NCBI RefSeq assembly: GCF_000214595.1
Contig: NZ_AFIG01000003.1
Span: 310,001-374,000 of the forward strand
Origin: Methylophaga thalassica MP
Lineage (GTDB): Bacteria; Pseudomonadota; Gammaproteobacteria; Nitrosococcales; Methylophagaceae
Length of the DNA stretch: 64,000 nucleotides
Direction: 5' to 3'
Below the pieces are notes generated by a model that saw only the letters and a program-made list of their open reading frames with translations, was not told the DNA's origin and ran no database searches. Position 1 is the first letter of the stretch. Every line of letters starts with the position of its first letter. A program made the translations under genes and the position numbers. Shown here piece after piece: positions 46,075-56,343 of this stretch.

Positions 46075-47484
46075 TTAATAGGCATTTTTACCGACAAACC
46101 CTTTGAACAGGGTTAAAAAAATAATCTCAAGATCGAGTAATAACGACCAGTTCTGGATATATTTCAAATCATAATGCACCCGTCCCTGCATTTTATCCAG
46201 CGTATCTGTTTCACCTCTAAAACCATTTATCTGTGCAAGCCCAGTAATGCCCGGTTTCACTTTATGTCTCAGCATATATCCCTGAATCTGCGCACGATAT
46301 TGCTCATTATGTGCTACAGCATGTGGTCGTGGTCCAACGATGGACATCGACCCACCGAGAGAATTAAAAAATTGTGGAAGCTCGTCAAGAGACGTTCGAC
46401 GCAGGAAACCACCAAAAGGCGTAATTCGGCTATCATTTTTTTGAGCTTGTGTGACTTTTTCACCATCTTCCGTGACTGTCATTGTACGGAATTTCCATAC
46501 TTTAATTTTTTCACCATCCACACCATAACGGGTCTGTTTGAAAAATACAGGACCTTTAGATGTGAACTTCACCCCAGCGGCAATAATCAACATGGGTATA
46601 GCAATAATCATCAGAATAATGGAGCTGAGGATAATATCTTCTAATCGTTTCAATATACTATCGATACCAGCAAAGGGCGTTTCATAAACTGAAATAGCCG
46701 TGATGCCCTGATAATCCACCCAACGTGAATTAAGAAGATTGAACGTGAACAAGTCTGGTACTAAGTATACTGAGGCGGTGCTGTCTGCCAACAGCTCGGT
46801 TATATGCCGTATTCTATGCTCTGCTGACATAGCAAGAGTGATATACACCGTATCCACTTTACCTGCTTTGCAGTCCTCAATCAGCTGATTGAAATCACCC
46901 ACATTTTTATTGGTAACGACTAAGTTAGGTTCCGTTTCGACTCGTTTTTGTGAGCGGTCATCGTAATAACCTACCAGCCTGAATCCTGACCAGTCCATTT
47001 CATTAAATGCACGCTCCAGACGTTTTCCCAAAGTTGTTTCACCAACGATAGCAACGTTTCTGGTGTTGACTCCGCGAGCCCGGAGGATTGCCAACGATGT
47101 TCTCACAATGGCATGCCAGGAAATTAATTCAATTGGCGTCAATAAAAACCATAAAAAAACAAAGCTATCCAGATAACTACCAGAGTGAATGAAAAAGATA
47201 TCAATCATCACCAGAATGAAAACACTGGTAAACCATGAAAACATAACTGCCGAAACTTCTTCTCGCAATGCTGTGCCTCGCCATGAACGATAGGCATCTT
47301 GAGATTCGGCAAAAAAATTAAACAATAAAATAGCGAATAAGAGACTCCATATATAAAGGACATCCCATCCCGCCTTAAAAATATCAAATAAGGCTAAAAA
47401 GGTAAGCAGGATAATGCCACTATCAATCAGGCGTGATATCGCATTAATTTTTGCATCGTATTGTCTAATCCTGCCTTGAGCCAT
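46075..47484 (-). CDS. Undecaprenyl-phosphate glucose phosphotransferase (WcaJ-like)
   Basis: This initiating enzyme of EPS synthesis transfers hexose 1-phosphate to undecaprenyl phosphate. Of 469 residues, the first ~140 hold four helices, then a CoA-binding-like domain (VNTRNVAIVGETTLGKRL). A fifth helix near 290 precedes the catalytic bacterial sugar transferase domain: FFKQTRYGVDGEKIKVWKFR, RRTSLDELPQFFNSLGGSMS and VGPRPHAVAHNEQYR. The C-terminus has KPGITGLAQINGFRGE. AAGGA precedes the ATG. The sugar is probably glucose or galactose, but this cannot be read from sequence. Confidence 0.9.
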   Translation of the reverse strand: MAQGRIRQYDAKINAISRLIDSGIILLTFLALFDIFKAGWDVLYIWSLLFAILLFNFFAESQDAYRSWRGTALREEVSAVMFSWFTSVFILVMIDIFFIHSGSYLDSFVFLWFLLTPIELISWHAIVRTSLAILRARGVNTRNVAIVGETTLGKRLERAFNEMDWSGFRLVGYYDDRSQKRVETEPNLVVTNKNVGDFNQLIEDCKAGKVDTVYITLAMSAEHRIRHITELLADSTASVYLVPDLFTFNLLNSRWVDYQGITAISVYETPFAGIDSILKRLEDIILSSIILMIIAIPMLIIAAGVKFTSKGPVFFKQTRYGVDGEKIKVWKFRTMTVTEDGEKVTQAQKNDSRITPFGGFLRRTSLDELPQFFNSLGGSMSIVGPRPHAVAHNEQYRAQIQGYMLRHKVKPGITGLAQINGFRGETDTLDKMQGRVHYDLKYIQNWSLLLDLEIIFLTLFKGFVGKNAY

Positions 47485-47557
47485 TTGTTCCTTTTTGCCT
47501 TATTAGTATTTATTGGTATTGAGTGACATCTATAGTTTAAGTATAAATGATGCAGGA

Positions 47558-48532
47558 TTAATTCGCTTCGCTCTTGTAATAGCTTTCAAGAACAGAGATT
47601 AATCTAGGCAATTCATCTTCTTTCATGAAGTTAATACCTGCAGCTGCTTTTCTACCTCCACCAGTATCAAATTGGCCTGCAATATAATCAGCTCCTTCTT
47701 GACGTATTTTGGGTGCTCTTATGCTCACCACGTAAGCAGATGATTCAGGTATTTCAGTGAGAATTAAATGTGCCCGTGAAGGATACTGATTGCTTAAATA
47801 ATTACTATAGGTACCACTAATACGTCTTGCCCATTTATCATCAGGTAGTGTGATTACTCCCACTGTCTCATTTTCATAGCTAAGCTTTTGTTGTTTGGCC
47901 TGTGCCAAATCAGAGTTGAAGCCTGAGTTCAGAGTCTCAATTATTTCAGCATTGTCATCAATAAAATCTAGCGGAGAGCGGTAGTTAACACAACATGTAT
48001 ACAACTCATCAGGCGCGAAGAATAAATCGTCAATACTGGCACCATAGCCGTTGTAATTAATATGCTGCCCCAGGGTTTTGAGTTTGATTATGTTACTTTC
48101 ATCAAGGTGGATTTTTTTAGCATAATCTTCAGCAACACTGGCAAGATTGTCTCCAAAAGCCGCTGTTATCGCCCATAATTCATAGGCATTATTTAGGTAC
48201 TCATTGATTATCAACGCAGTGCATTTATTGGGATGCATATCAATCAGTGCTTGTAAACGAGGATGACTGATTTGCTCTCCTGGGTTGTGATGATCGGCAT
48301 AAAACACATCGACATCATTCAATAGCAGATTTAGCAGCGCATCATGATTTTTCTGCATTGAGACATCTAATACTGTGACTTGACACGCTTTTTCTACATC
48401 GACCCTACTCAGTAATTTTATATCTCGCTTAACACCAGTAATTAGTTCAGAGCGAATGGGATTAGCTAATCGCAATTGAACTAACGCACAAATACCATCA
48501 GCATCGCCATTAAAAACATCAAAGTTTGTCAT
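47558..48532 (-). CDS. DHH/DHHA1-family phosphoesterase
   Basis: This metal-dependent phosphoesterase has 324 residues. The N-terminal DHH domain has FNGDADGICAL (about residues 7-17), VTVLDVSM and the name motif FYADHHNPGE. The C-terminal DHHA1 domain carries DTGGGRKAAAGINF, a variant of the GGGH substrate motif. Families with this layout include RecJ exonuclease, GdpP and NrnA (oligo-RNA and pAp hydrolysis); the short two-domain form is closest to NrnA. Only five bases separate it from cysC. Removal of pAp, the by-product of PAPS-dependent sulfation, would fit that neighbour, but this is inference. Confidence 0.8.
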   Translation of the reverse strand: MTNFDVFNGDADGICALVQLRLANPIRSELITGVKRDIKLLSRVDVEKACQVTVLDVSMQKNHDALLNLLLNDVDVFYADHHNPGEQISHPRLQALIDMHPNKCTALIINEYLNNAYELWAITAAFGDNLASVAEDYAKKIHLDESNIIKLKTLGQHINYNGYGASIDDLFFAPDELYTCCVNYRSPLDFIDDNAEIIETLNSGFNSDLAQAKQQKLSYENETVGVITLPDDKWARRISGTYSNYLSNQYPSRAHLILTEIPESSAYVVSIRAPKIRQEGADYIAGQFDTGGGRKAAAGINFMKEDELPRLISVLESYYKSEAN

Positions 48533-48537
48533 TAGCT

Positions 48538-49128
48538 TTAAATAATCTCGTTTTGTTTTAAGTAGGAAATCACTCTATCAACGCACTCATTTACATTGAG
48601 TTCAGCTGTATTGAGTGTGACTTCAGGATGGTGTGGTACTTCGTAATCGGAATCAATGCCCGTAAAATTTTTTATCTGTCCACTTCTGGCTTTTTTATAG
48701 AGACCTTTCGGATCACGTTCTTCACACGTGCTTAGAGGAGTAGATATATAAACCTCAACAAACTCTTTTTCTTCAACAAGGTCACGAACCATTTGCCTAT
48801 CACTGCGAAACGGTGAGATAAAAGCACTCATCACAATCAGACCAGCATCTGCAAATAACTTGGCCATTTCCCCAATTCGTCTAATATTCTCAACACGATC
48901 TGCATCTGAAAAACCCAGGTCCTTATTCAAGCCATGTCTGACATTATCACCATCAAGTAAATAAGTGTGATGTCCCAGCTCAAATAGCTTTTGTTCTACA
49001 GCATCTGCAACCGTAGACTTACCAGCACCACTTAGGCCTGTAAACCATAAAATACAGGGCTTTTGTTTTTTTTGTTTTGATCGCTCTAACTTTTCTACCT
49101 TGTGTTTATGCCAAACAATATTTTCCAT
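48538..49128 (-). CDS. cysC: Adenylylsulfate (APS) kinase
   Basis: CysC phosphorylates APS to PAPS, the activated sulfate used in assimilation and by sulfotransferases. The P-loop is WFTGLSGAGKSTVADAVE (about 29-46). LLDGDNVRHGLNKDLGFS, RVENIRRIGEMAKLFADAG and SAFISPFRSDRQMVR are CysC signatures. The length of 196 residues is normal. No cysD, cysN or cysH is in the window. Its place at the edge of an EPS island, with a DHH phosphoesterase, raises the possibility of polymer sulfation. No sulfotransferase is recognisable here. Confidence 0.94.
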   Translation of the reverse strand: MENIVWHKHKVEKLERSKQKKQKPCILWFTGLSGAGKSTVADAVEQKLFELGHHTYLLDGDNVRHGLNKDLGFSDADRVENIRRIGEMAKLFADAGLIVMSAFISPFRSDRQMVRDLVEEKEFVEVYISTPLSTCEERDPKGLYKKARSGQIKNFTGIDSDYEVPHHPEVTLNTAELNVNECVDRVISYLKQNEII

Positions 49129-49250
49129 AACAAAAAATTCCTCATCTAAGTAAGTAATATATTGAGGTAGATATTACCGACTTCACTAATTATTCCTAGT
49201 CCCTTGATGTAAAATTTATTATTTCGTTGTTTTTACTAAAGTCTATAGGC

Positions 49251-49285
49251 AAAAAAAAGAGCCTGACATTAGTCAGGCTCTTTAA
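49251..49285 (-). terminator. Rho-independent terminator after tRNA-Leu
   Basis: The stem AAAGAGCCTGAC/GTCAGGCTCTTT with a four-base loop is followed on the minus strand by eight T. It lies three bases beyond the encoded CCA end of tRNA-Leu and ends the secG-tRNA transcript. Confidence 0.9.
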
Positions 49286-49287
49286 TT

Positions 49288-49372
49288 TGGTACCGACGGC
49301 CGGAGTCGAACCGGCACACCCGAAGGCACTACCCCCTCAAGATAGCGTGTCTACCAATTCCACCACGTCGGC
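49288..49372 (-). tRNA. tRNA-Leu(GAG)
   Basis: This is an 85-base class II tRNA with the CCA end encoded. The acceptor stem is GCCGACG paired with CGTCGGT. The anticodon arm CTATC-TTGAGGG-GGTAG gives anticodon GAG. A short variable arm (TGCCTTCGGGTGT region) and the T arm CCGGTTCGACTCCGG are clear. It lies 23 bases downstream of secG, as leuU does in E. coli. The EPS island begins directly beyond its terminator. Confidence 0.96.
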
Positions 49373-49395
49373 AAGGGTAATCAAGGTTGCGTATT

Positions 49396-49725
49396 CTACG
49401 GTAATTCAGGCAAATCTGCAGGTGTTTTATCGACTTTTTGTTCTGTTGTTGGCGCAGACTCAGTCACACTTTTTGCTTTTCCTGGTGTTTCCACAGAAAA
49501 ATAGGCTAGTGTCAGGCTGGTGATGAAAAAGATAGTCGCTAAGATCGCACTTGCACGACTTAAAAATGAAGCTGAACCCTGACTGCCGAACAGACTACCT
49601 GAAGCACCGCCACCGCCGCCACCAAATGCAGCACCTGCATCAGCGCCTTTACCGTGCTGAATCAGAACAAATCCAATCAGCAAAAGACAGGCAATAATAT
49701 GAACTGTGAGAATAATCGCGTGCAT
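49396..49725 (-). CDS. secG: Protein translocase subunit SecG
   Basis: SecG is the small helper subunit of the SecYEG translocon. The 109-residue protein has two membrane helices ([21 protein letters not shown] and [19 protein letters not shown]) flanking the conserved [16 protein letters not shown] loop and [12 protein letters not shown]. The hydrophilic C-terminal tail is rich in Thr, Glu and Pro. It follows tpiA by six bases. Confidence 0.94.
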   Translation of the reverse strand: MHAIILTVHIIACLLLIGFVLIQHGKGADAGAAFGGGGGGASGSLFGSQGSASFLSRASAILATIFFITSLTLAYFSVETPGKAKSVTESAPTTEQKVDKTPADLPELP

Positions 49726-49731
49726 GTGTTG

Positions 49732-50517
49732 TTAACCTAATTTTAAAACTGCGGCCTGACATATTTTAACAAATTCATCGGCGTCGAGTGATCCCCCGCC
49801 GACAAGTCCGCCATCAATATCAGGTTGTAGAAACAATGGCGCAGCATTATTACCTTTTATGCTGCCTCCGTAAAGTATTCTTATATTTTTTGCTATCTCT
49901 TTATCGTGTTTTGCTACACGTTGTCGCATAAAACTATGTACGTCTTGCGCCCATTCTGGCGTGGCTGAGCGGCCTGTGCCGATAGCCCATACCGGTTCAT
50001 ATGCTAAAACCGTATGAGCGAGCCCTTCAACGCCCTGATGCGCAATAACAGTATCCAGTAATCGCAACACCACTTCTTCGGTACGACCAACAGCATGTTC
50101 GTCAGGGCTTTCCCCAATGCAGATAATTGGTGTAATGCCCGCTCTGACTGCCATTTCATATTTTTCAGCGATAATACGGTCAAGTAGACATTGATCCAGG
50201 TCTAACTCAGCATATAAACAGCGTCTTTCTGAATGGCCTATTAATACATATTTGCAGCCAAAATCTACCAGCATGCTCGCCGAAATTTCGCCCGTGTAAG
50301 CCCCTTTCTCAAACTGAGATAGGTTCTGCGTCCCCCAAGATAATCCTGTACCTGTAAGGGCAGATTGTACTTGTTGCAGGTAAACAGACGGCGGAAATAA
50401 CGCGACCTCGATATCCGAAAAGGTATCGGCTTTAGAGAGTATGCCTTCAAGTAGTGCTTTATTACTCTCACTAGAGCCGTTCATTTTCCAGTTACCAGCG
50501 ACTAGTGGTTTACGCAC
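49732..50517 (-). CDS. tpiA: Triosephosphate isomerase
   Basis: TpiA interconverts dihydroxyacetone phosphate and glyceraldehyde 3-phosphate. The active-site residues are visible: GNWKMNGS (Lys, about residue 11), the electrophilic His in LIGHSERR, and the catalytic Glu in AYEPVWAIGTG, followed by the phosphate loop LYGGSIKGNN. The length of 261 residues is normal. The start is GTG at 50517 with a GAGAG-type ribosome site. A 127-base gap separates it from glmM, so a promoter may lie there. Confidence 0.96.
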   Translation of the reverse strand: MRKPLVAGNWKMNGSSESNKALLEGILSKADTFSDIEVALFPPSVYLQQVQSALTGTGLSWGTQNLSQFEKGAYTGEISASMLVDFGCKYVLIGHSERRCLYAELDLDQCLLDRIIAEKYEMAVRAGITPIICIGESPDEHAVGRTEEVVLRLLDTVIAHQGVEGLAHTVLAYEPVWAIGTGRSATPEWAQDVHSFMRQRVAKHDKEIAKNIRILYGGSIKGNNAAPLFLQPDIDGGLVGGGSLDADEFVKICQAAVLKLG

Positions 50518-50644
50518 TTAACACTCTCTTTCAATATAAAATGAAACATCAGACTACATACCCACTATGGATAAAGCAATGTATGAAATAGTTCTGGCTA
50601 AGCAATTACCAGAATAAGACTCAGCTAATATCAAAACATCTCAT

Positions 50645-51991
50645 TTAATTTTTCAGCTCCTGCTCAATTACAGAGGCAAGTTCCTCAGCCAGTTGTTTGG
50701 TTAATGTCGCATCAATACCTTCGACCATGACACGGATAACCGGTTCAGTTCCTGAGGCTCTGAGTAATACTCTTCCTTCATCTCCCAGTCTTTTCTCTAC
50801 CGATGAAATGGCTTGGTTAATCTCAGCATTTTTATTCAGGTCAATCATTTTATTGACTCTGACATTAATCAAATGTTGAGGATATTTTGTTACGACAGAT
50901 CGTAACTCATGCAGACTATTGTTAGTTTGCTGAATTTCTGCAACCACTTGAAGCGCTGCAACAATGCCATCACCTGTTGATGTCTTGTCCAGACAAATGA
51001 TGTGACCAGATGCTTCCCCACCCAGTAAACCACCGACCTGTTGTAGTTTTTCCATGACATAACGATCACCGACTTTTGCCCGATGAAGTGACATATCGAA
51101 TTTCGCCAGCGCATGCTCTAAGCCAAGGTTTGACATCTGTGTACCAACAACATCAGGCATACTTGCTCCCATCCGTTGTCTTGCTCTGGCGATGATAAAT
51201 AATAGTTCATCACCATCGACGATTTCCCCGCGATGATCAACCATAATGATACGATCACCATCACCATCTAAGGCAAGCCCCAGATCGGCTTTATTCTCAA
51301 GCACAGCTTGTTGTAGAAGTCGCGGTTCGGTTGAGCCACAGTTTAGATTGATGTTAAAACCATCAGGTTCTGCGCCCATAACAATGACGTGTGCGCCCAA
51401 CTCTTTGAAGACATCCGGGGCGACGTGGTAGGTAGCGCCGTGCGCACAATCGACAACGATTTTCAGCCCACTTAAATCAATGCCAGTTGGTATTGTACTT
51501 TTACAAAACTCAATATAACGACCTGCCGCATCACCAATACGATGTGCTTTACCCAAACGGGTAGAATCAACCGTTTTTAATGGTTGTTCCAGCATCGCCT
51601 CAATTTCCAGCTCTATTTCATCAGGTAATTTTGTCCCCTGCGCCGAAAAAAACTTAATGCCATTATCATGATAAGGATTATGCGAAGCACTGATGACTAT
51701 GCCAGCTTGAGCATGAAAAGTACGGGTTAGATAAGCAACTGCCGGAGTAGGCATGGGCCCTAGTAAATAAATATCAACGCCTGCGGCAGATAAACCAGCC
51801 TGTAAGGCAGACTCAAACATATAGCCCGAAATACGGGTATCCTTACCAATGATGACTCTGCTGTTACGTTCTTTCGCCAGGACTCTGCCAACGGCCCAAC
51901 CGAGTTTTAATACAAAGTCCGGCGTGACAGCACCATCACCGACACGACCACGAATGCCGTCTGTTCCAAAATAACGTCTTTGTTTAGTCAA
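50645..51991 (-). CDS. glmM: Phosphoglucosamine mutase
   Basis: GlmM converts glucosamine 6-phosphate to glucosamine 1-phosphate for UDP-GlcNAc. The N-terminus is [12 protein letters not shown]; the phospho-Ser lies in [16 protein letters not shown] (about 102), the metal loop is [13 protein letters not shown] and the phosphate loop [12 protein letters not shown]. The length of 448 residues is normal. The start is TTG at 51991, eight bases inside the end of folP, with GAAG just upstream. It also feeds the envelope polymers of this locus. Confidence 0.95.
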   Translation of the reverse strand: MTKQRRYFGTDGIRGRVGDGAVTPDFVLKLGWAVGRVLAKERNSRVIIGKDTRISGYMFESALQAGLSAAGVDIYLLGPMPTPAVAYLTRTFHAQAGIVISASHNPYHDNGIKFFSAQGTKLPDEIELEIEAMLEQPLKTVDSTRLGKAHRIGDAAGRYIEFCKSTIPTGIDLSGLKIVVDCAHGATYHVAPDVFKELGAHVIVMGAEPDGFNINLNCGSTEPRLLQQAVLENKADLGLALDGDGDRIIMVDHRGEIVDGDELLFIIARARQRMGASMPDVVGTQMSNLGLEHALAKFDMSLHRAKVGDRYVMEKLQQVGGLLGGEASGHIICLDKTSTGDGIVAALQVVAEIQQTNNSLHELRSVVTKYPQHLINVRVNKMIDLNKNAEINQAISSVEKRLGDEGRVLLRASGTEPVIRVMVEGIDATLTKQLAEELASVIEQELKN

Positions 51992-52823
51992 AATCTTCTA
52001 CCTGCATAACTGCCTGACTTAATTTTACGGCTTGATGAGTCTCTTTCACATCGTGAGTTCTAATAAGCTTTGCACCCAACCATGTCGCGATTGAAGCAAG
52101 CGATAAACTCCCAGCTAATCGTTCATCCACACTGACTTTTAACATATCACCAATAATAGACTTACGTGAAACACCAACTAAAACCGGATAAGGTAAATCC
52201 GTCAGAGTGGATAAATGTTTCATCAGCCTTAGATTATGGCGGGCACGTTTACCGAAGCCAAAACCGGGATCAAGCATGATCTGTTCAGCTTTAATACCTG
52301 CTTTTAGACAGGTATCTACGCGTTCCAACAAGAACGCTTTCACTTCAGCAACCACATCGCTGTAGTGAGGTTCATTTTGCATGGTTTGGGGTGTGCCTTG
52401 CATGTGCATTAAACAGACGGGCACATTTAGCTCAACAGCGGCTGCCAATGCGCCTTCAGTTCGCAATGCATTCACATCGTTGATAAGCCCAGCACCAGCC
52501 TTGACCGCTGCTCTCATGACTCCAGGCTTCATGGTATCGATAGAAATAGGAATATCGAATTCCGCACTTATCATTTCGATGACGGGTGCAACACGTTCGA
52601 TTTCTTCTTGCTCCGCAACGATGTCTGAACCAGGCCGCGTAGATTCACCGCCGATATCCAGAATATCCGCGCCTTCGGCGATAAGCTTTTCAGCTTGTTT
52701 GAGGGCAGCATCACGATTAAGAAATTTGCCACCATCTGAGAATGAATCAGGAGTGACATTTACGATGCCCATAATACGAGGAACGGACAAGTCCAAGGAC
52801 TTGCCCGCGCAATCAAAAATCAC
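51984..52823 (-). CDS. folP: Dihydropteroate synthase
   Basis: FolP condenses p-aminobenzoate with the pterin pyrophosphate in folate synthesis. Signatures: [17 protein letters not shown] (about 18-34), [25 protein letters not shown] and the C-terminal [14 protein letters not shown]. The length of 279 residues is normal. The start is GTG at 52823 with AGGAAG seven bases upstream. The order ftsH-folP-glmM is conserved in gammaproteobacteria. Confidence 0.95.
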   Translation of the reverse strand: MIFDCAGKSLDLSVPRIMGIVNVTPDSFSDGGKFLNRDAALKQAEKLIAEGADILDIGGESTRPGSDIVAEQEEIERVAPVIEMISAEFDIPISIDTMKPGVMRAAVKAGAGLINDVNALRTEGALAAAVELNVPVCLMHMQGTPQTMQNEPHYSDVVAEVKAFLLERVDTCLKAGIKAEQIMLDPGFGFGKRARHNLRLMKHLSTLTDLPYPVLVGVSRKSIIGDMLKVSVDERLAGSLSLASIATWLGAKLIRTHDVKETHQAVKLSQAVMQVEDFD

Positions 52824-52841
52824 GTAATGACTTCCTGGTTT

Positions 52842-54752
52842 TTAATGCAGCTGATCAGCTGGTTTGCCAGAAGGTGTTTCTGAAGAATCAGACTCTGTAT
52901 CACCAGATGGTGGCGTAGACGAACGATCAGTCCAGTCTTTTGGTTCACCCGGTTCACGACCTTCCATAATGGCATCAATCTGATCACTATCAATGGTTTC
53001 ATATTTCATTAATAGTTTAGCCATAGTGTGCAATTTATCCATATTATCAATCAGCAATTGTTTTGCACGATCATAGTTACGGTTGATAACACGTCTTACA
53101 TCTTCATCGATCTGTTTCGCTGTCAGATCAGACACCGCTTTATGCTGAGTCACACTACGGCCCAAGAAAACTTCGCCTTCATCTTCACCATAAGACAATG
53201 GTCCCATGTTGTCAGAAAGCCCCCATTTAGTGACCATATTATGAGCGAGCTCAGTGGCACGTTGGATGTCATTGGACGCACCGGTAGTCACCGCTTCCTG
53301 ACCGAAGATAAGCTCTTCAGCTAAACGACCACCATATAAACTTGAAATTTGGCTTTCTAAGGTCTGTTTGCTGTAACTGTATTTATCTTCTGTCGGTAAG
53401 AACATCGTCACACCCAATGCTCTACCCCTTGGAATAATACTGACTTTATAGACAGGATCGTGCCCCGGTACTAAACGACCAATGATGGCATGGCCAGCCT
53501 CATGATAAGCCGTTAACTCTTTCTCTTTTTCATTCATCACCATGGAGCGTCGTTCTGCACCCATCATGATTTTATCTTTTGCCAATTCAAGTTGTTCCAT
53601 GCCAACCAGACGTTTATTACCGCGAGCAGCGAATAATGCCGCTTCATTAACCAAGTTAGCTAAGTCTGCACCAGAAAAGCCTGGTGTACCACGAGCAATC
53701 ACTCTTGCATCGACATCATCAGCGGCTGGTACTTTACGCAGATGCACATTGAGGATCTGTTCACGACCACGAATGTCTGGGAGCGGTACCACGACCTGAC
53801 GGTCAAAACGGCCAGGACGTAATAATGCTGGATCAAGTACGTCAGGACGGTTAGTTGCCGCGATAACGATGACACCTTCATTACCTTCAAAACCATCCAT
53901 TTCTACTAATAATTGGTTAAGTGTTTGCTCACGTTCATCATTACCACCGCCCATACCAGCGCCACGGTGACGACCTACAGCATCAATTTCGTCAATAAAA
54001 ATGATACATGGCGCATGCTTTTTGGCTTGTTCAAACATATCACGAACACGCGACGCACCCACACCAACAAACATTTCAACGAAGTCAGAACCAGAAATAG
54101 AGAAAAACGGTACTTTAGCTTCACCTGCAATCGCTTTAGCCAGTAAGGTTTTACCTGTACCTGGTGAACCAGCCATCAAAATACCGCGAGGGATACGACC
54201 ACCCAATTTTTGGAACTTGCTTGGATCGCGCAGGAAATCAACAAGTTCAGCCACTTCTTCTTTGGCTTCTTCTACACCAGCGACATCTTTGAAGGTGACT
54301 TTAACTTGATCTTCGTTAAGCATGCGCGCTTTGCTTTTACCGAATGACATGGGGTTTTTACCGCCACCACCCTGCATTTGTCGCATAAAGAAAATCCAGA
54401 CACCAATCAATAGAAGCATTGGGAACCATGAGATAAAGATCTGCATCAGTAAGCTGGTTTTTTCTGCTGGTTCCGCTTTGATGGTGACGCCATTATCTAA
54501 TAAATCACCAATCAAACCGGGATCGTAATCAGGACTATATGTCGTGAATTTACTACCGTCTGTCAGTTCACCTGAAATGGTTCTGCCCTGAATATCAACT
54601 CTGGCTACAGCCCCGTTTTTCACGTTGCTGATAAAGCTAGAATAATCCATGCTGCCTGAATCATTACTTTGTGGACCAAAATTATTAAAAACAGACATCA
54701 GCACAACGGCGATGACTACCCACAAAACAATATTTTTCATCATGTCATTCAA
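52842..54752 (-). CDS. ftsH: ATP-dependent zinc metalloprotease FtsH
   Basis: FtsH is the membrane AAA protease that degrades misfolded and regulatory proteins. It has two N-terminal helices (about 5-22 and 103-123), then the AAA domain with Walker [13 protein letters not shown] and Walker [17 protein letters not shown], the second region of homology [18 protein letters not shown], and the zinc motif [12 protein letters not shown]. The C-terminal tail is acidic, Ser-rich and low in complexity. The TTG at 54752 has AGAGG nine bases upstream. The tandem ATG codons at 54743/54740 are alternatives that match the E. coli start better. Confidence 0.96.
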   Translation of the reverse strand: MNDMMKNIVLWVVIAVVLMSVFNNFGPQSNDSGSMDYSSFISNVKNGAVARVDIQGRTISGELTDGSKFTTYSPDYDPGLIGDLLDNGVTIKAEPAEKTSLLMQIFISWFPMLLLIGVWIFFMRQMQGGGGKNPMSFGKSKARMLNEDQVKVTFKDVAGVEEAKEEVAELVDFLRDPSKFQKLGGRIPRGILMAGSPGTGKTLLAKAIAGEAKVPFFSISGSDFVEMFVGVGASRVRDMFEQAKKHAPCIIFIDEIDAVGRHRGAGMGGGNDEREQTLNQLLVEMDGFEGNEGVIVIAATNRPDVLDPALLRPGRFDRQVVVPLPDIRGREQILNVHLRKVPAADDVDARVIARGTPGFSGADLANLVNEAALFAARGNKRLVGMEQLELAKDKIMMGAERRSMVMNEKEKELTAYHEAGHAIIGRLVPGHDPVYKVSIIPRGRALGVTMFLPTEDKYSYSKQTLESQISSLYGGRLAEELIFGQEAVTTGASNDIQRATELAHNMVTKWGLSDNMGPLSYGEDEGEVFLGRSVTQHKAVSDLTAKQIDEDVRRVINRNYDRAKQLLIDNMDKLHTMAKLLMKYETIDSDQIDAIMEGREPGEPKDWTDRSSTPPSGDTESDSSETPSGKPADQLH

Positions 54753-54781
54753 TGTAAGGTACCTCTGGTTACCATTAAATG

Positions 54782-55399
54782 TTATTTGAGACCACGCCCC
54801 AACAAATAAACTTCACGACTTCTCGCTCGAGAAGCCCCCGGCTTACGGGTAACAACTTTCGTGAAGTTGTCTCTCATTTCTTTCAAAAAAGCTTCGAATC
54901 CTTCGCCTTGAAACACTTTGACAAGAAAGCAACCGCTTTTACTTAAATTATTCAATGCAAAATCTAAAGCCAACTCGACCAAGTACATACTTGAAGGCTG
55001 ATCTATCGACCCTACACCTGTCATATTGGGGGCCATATCCGATAATACAAGGTCTATTTGCCGACCATCCAATACTTTATTCAATTCATCTAGTACATCG
55101 TCTTCACGGAAGTCACCTTGAATAAAATGTACTCCCGTCAGAGGTGTCATTTCTAATATATCTAGTGCGATAACTTTACCACTATCGCCAACCTTGGCTA
55201 AGGCATAGTCAGACCAACCGCCAGGTGCTGAGCCAAGGTCAACGACACTCATACCAGGACGAATAAGTTTATCTTTATCATCAATTTCTTTTAATTTGAA
55301 AGTCGCACGTGAACGATGGCCTTCTTTCTGAGCCTGTTTGACATACTGATCATCAAAATGTTCTTTTAACCAGCTTTGACTTGATTTACTTCTAGCCAT
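54782..55399 (-). CDS. rlmE: 23S rRNA (uridine-2'-O)-methyltransferase RlmE
   Basis: RlmE (FtsJ/RrmJ) methylates U2552 of 23S rRNA. The 205-residue protein has the SAM loop [15 protein letters not shown] and catalytic residues near Lys36 (ATFKLKEID), Asp118 ([11 protein letters not shown]), Lys158 ([10 protein letters not shown]) and Glu199 (SREVYLLG). It lies directly upstream of ftsH, the classical arrangement. The start ATG is one base after the stop of the DUF4149 gene. Confidence 0.95.
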   Translation of the reverse strand: MARSKSSQSWLKEHFDDQYVKQAQKEGHRSRATFKLKEIDDKDKLIRPGMSVVDLGSAPGGWSDYALAKVGDSGKVIALDILEMTPLTGVHFIQGDFREDDVLDELNKVLDGRQIDLVLSDMAPNMTGVGSIDQPSSMYLVELALDFALNNLSKSGCFLVKVFQGEGFEAFLKEMRDNFTKVVTRKPGASRARSREVYLLGRGLK

Positions 55400-55400
55400 A

Positions 55401-55865
55401 TCAGGATATTTGCTCTGCTTCTGAACGCTTATCTGAAGTTAATACTAACATCAAACCAAGTAAGCTCATTAACATATACATACTCTCACTTAGTTTATGC
55501 AGCGTATCAAACCGTTCAGTTAAAATTGGATCTGTACGCCAGTCTAATAATTTTATCGATGCCATATCAGGCTGGATAAAAAGTAGAAAGACAACACTCA
55601 TGATTAGCATGGCTAAAATAAGCCAGCTTCGCCAATAGCGATGAAATGTGGTGACACCAAAAACAAATAACCGACTTATCAACAAAATACAGGCACTTAT
55701 AAGACTTAGAATATTGACGGCATAAAACAATTTGCCGGCGTAATCACCGGCAATTGTTAGTTCTAAATTCGCAAAGGCCATTGGCACGGCTAAATATCCT
55801 ATCGACCACAGTGAACCGATCCAAAGGGTCAAAAGTAATCGTTCACCTGAATAGCCAGACAGCAT
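55401..55865 (-). CDS. DUF4149-family membrane protein
   Basis: This 154-residue membrane protein has four predicted helices, starting [19 protein letters not shown]. The segment [22 protein letters not shown] near the C-terminus is typical of DUF4149 proteins (TMEM205-like). It has no known function. It is tightly placed between greA and rlmE with one-base gaps, so it is expressed with these RNA-related genes. Confidence 0.75.
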   Translation of the reverse strand: MLSGYSGERLLLTLWIGSLWSIGYLAVPMAFANLELTIAGDYAGKLFYAVNILSLISACILLISRLFVFGVTTFHRYWRSWLILAMLIMSVVFLLFIQPDMASIKLLDWRTDPILTERFDTLHKLSESMYMLMSLLGLMLVLTSDKRSEAEQIS

Positions 55866-55866
55866 T

Positions 55867-56343
55867 CTACGCCTCGTAGCCTATATCAATAATTTCATAT
55901 TCGATATTACCACCTGGCGCTTGCACTGTTGCCACATCATCAATTTCTTTACCAATCAGTGCACGAGCAATCGGCGAAGATACAGAAATACGATTTAATT
56001 TGATATCAGATTCATAGTCACCCACGATCTGATATTTCACTTCCTGATCAGTATCTATGTTTAATAAGGTTACTGTCACCCCAAATACCACGCGGCCTTC
56101 TTTAGGTAAAGTAGCCGGGTCGATTATCTGAGCATTAGACAATACCGACTCCAATTCCTGAATACGACCTTCGATAAAACTTTGCTGCTCTTTTGCTGCG
56201 TGGTACTCCGCATTTTCTTTTAAATCACCATGTGCGCGGGCTTCTGAAATAGCCGCAACCACTTCAGGCCTTGCCACCATCTTCAGGTGTTTTAATTCTT
56301 CTTTAAGTGCTTCAGCACCACGTGAAGTAATAGGTACAGCCAT
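55867..56343 (-). CDS. greA: Transcription elongation factor GreA
   Basis: GreA rescues backtracked RNA polymerase by stimulating transcript cleavage. The N-terminal coiled coil includes [13 protein letters not shown] and [20 protein letters not shown], with the acidic tip Asp and Glu. The C-terminal FKBP-like domain has [14 protein letters not shown] and [14 protein letters not shown]. The length of 158 residues is normal. Its start overlaps the carB stop (TAATG), so it is coupled to carAB. Confidence 0.96.
   Translation of the reverse strand: MAVPITSRGAEALKEELKHLKMVARPEVVAAISEARAHGDLKENAEYHAAKEQQSFIEGRIQELESVLSNAQIIDPATLPKEGRVVFGVTVTLLNIDTDQEVKYQIVGDYESDIKLNRISVSSPIARALIGKEIDDVATVQAPGGNIEYEIIDIGYEA

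Noticed and set aside
46174-46644. 156-residue plus-strand open frame opposite the WcaJ-like gene
   Set aside because: It lies wholly inside a well-supported gene on the other strand, shows no recognisable protein features and has a composition typical of an antisense shadow.
47558-48532. RecJ exonuclease
   Set aside because: The protein is far shorter than RecJ and lacks its OB-type extension; a short DHH/DHHA1 enzyme fits better.
11539-49128. JUMPstart/ops element of polysaccharide operons
   Set aside because: I did not find GGCGGTAG in a leader position ahead of the EPS genes on the minus strand.
52381-52827. 148-residue plus-strand open frame opposite folP
   Set aside because: Antisense of a conserved gene with full family motifs; the Ser/Ala-rich translation looks like a by-product of codon use.
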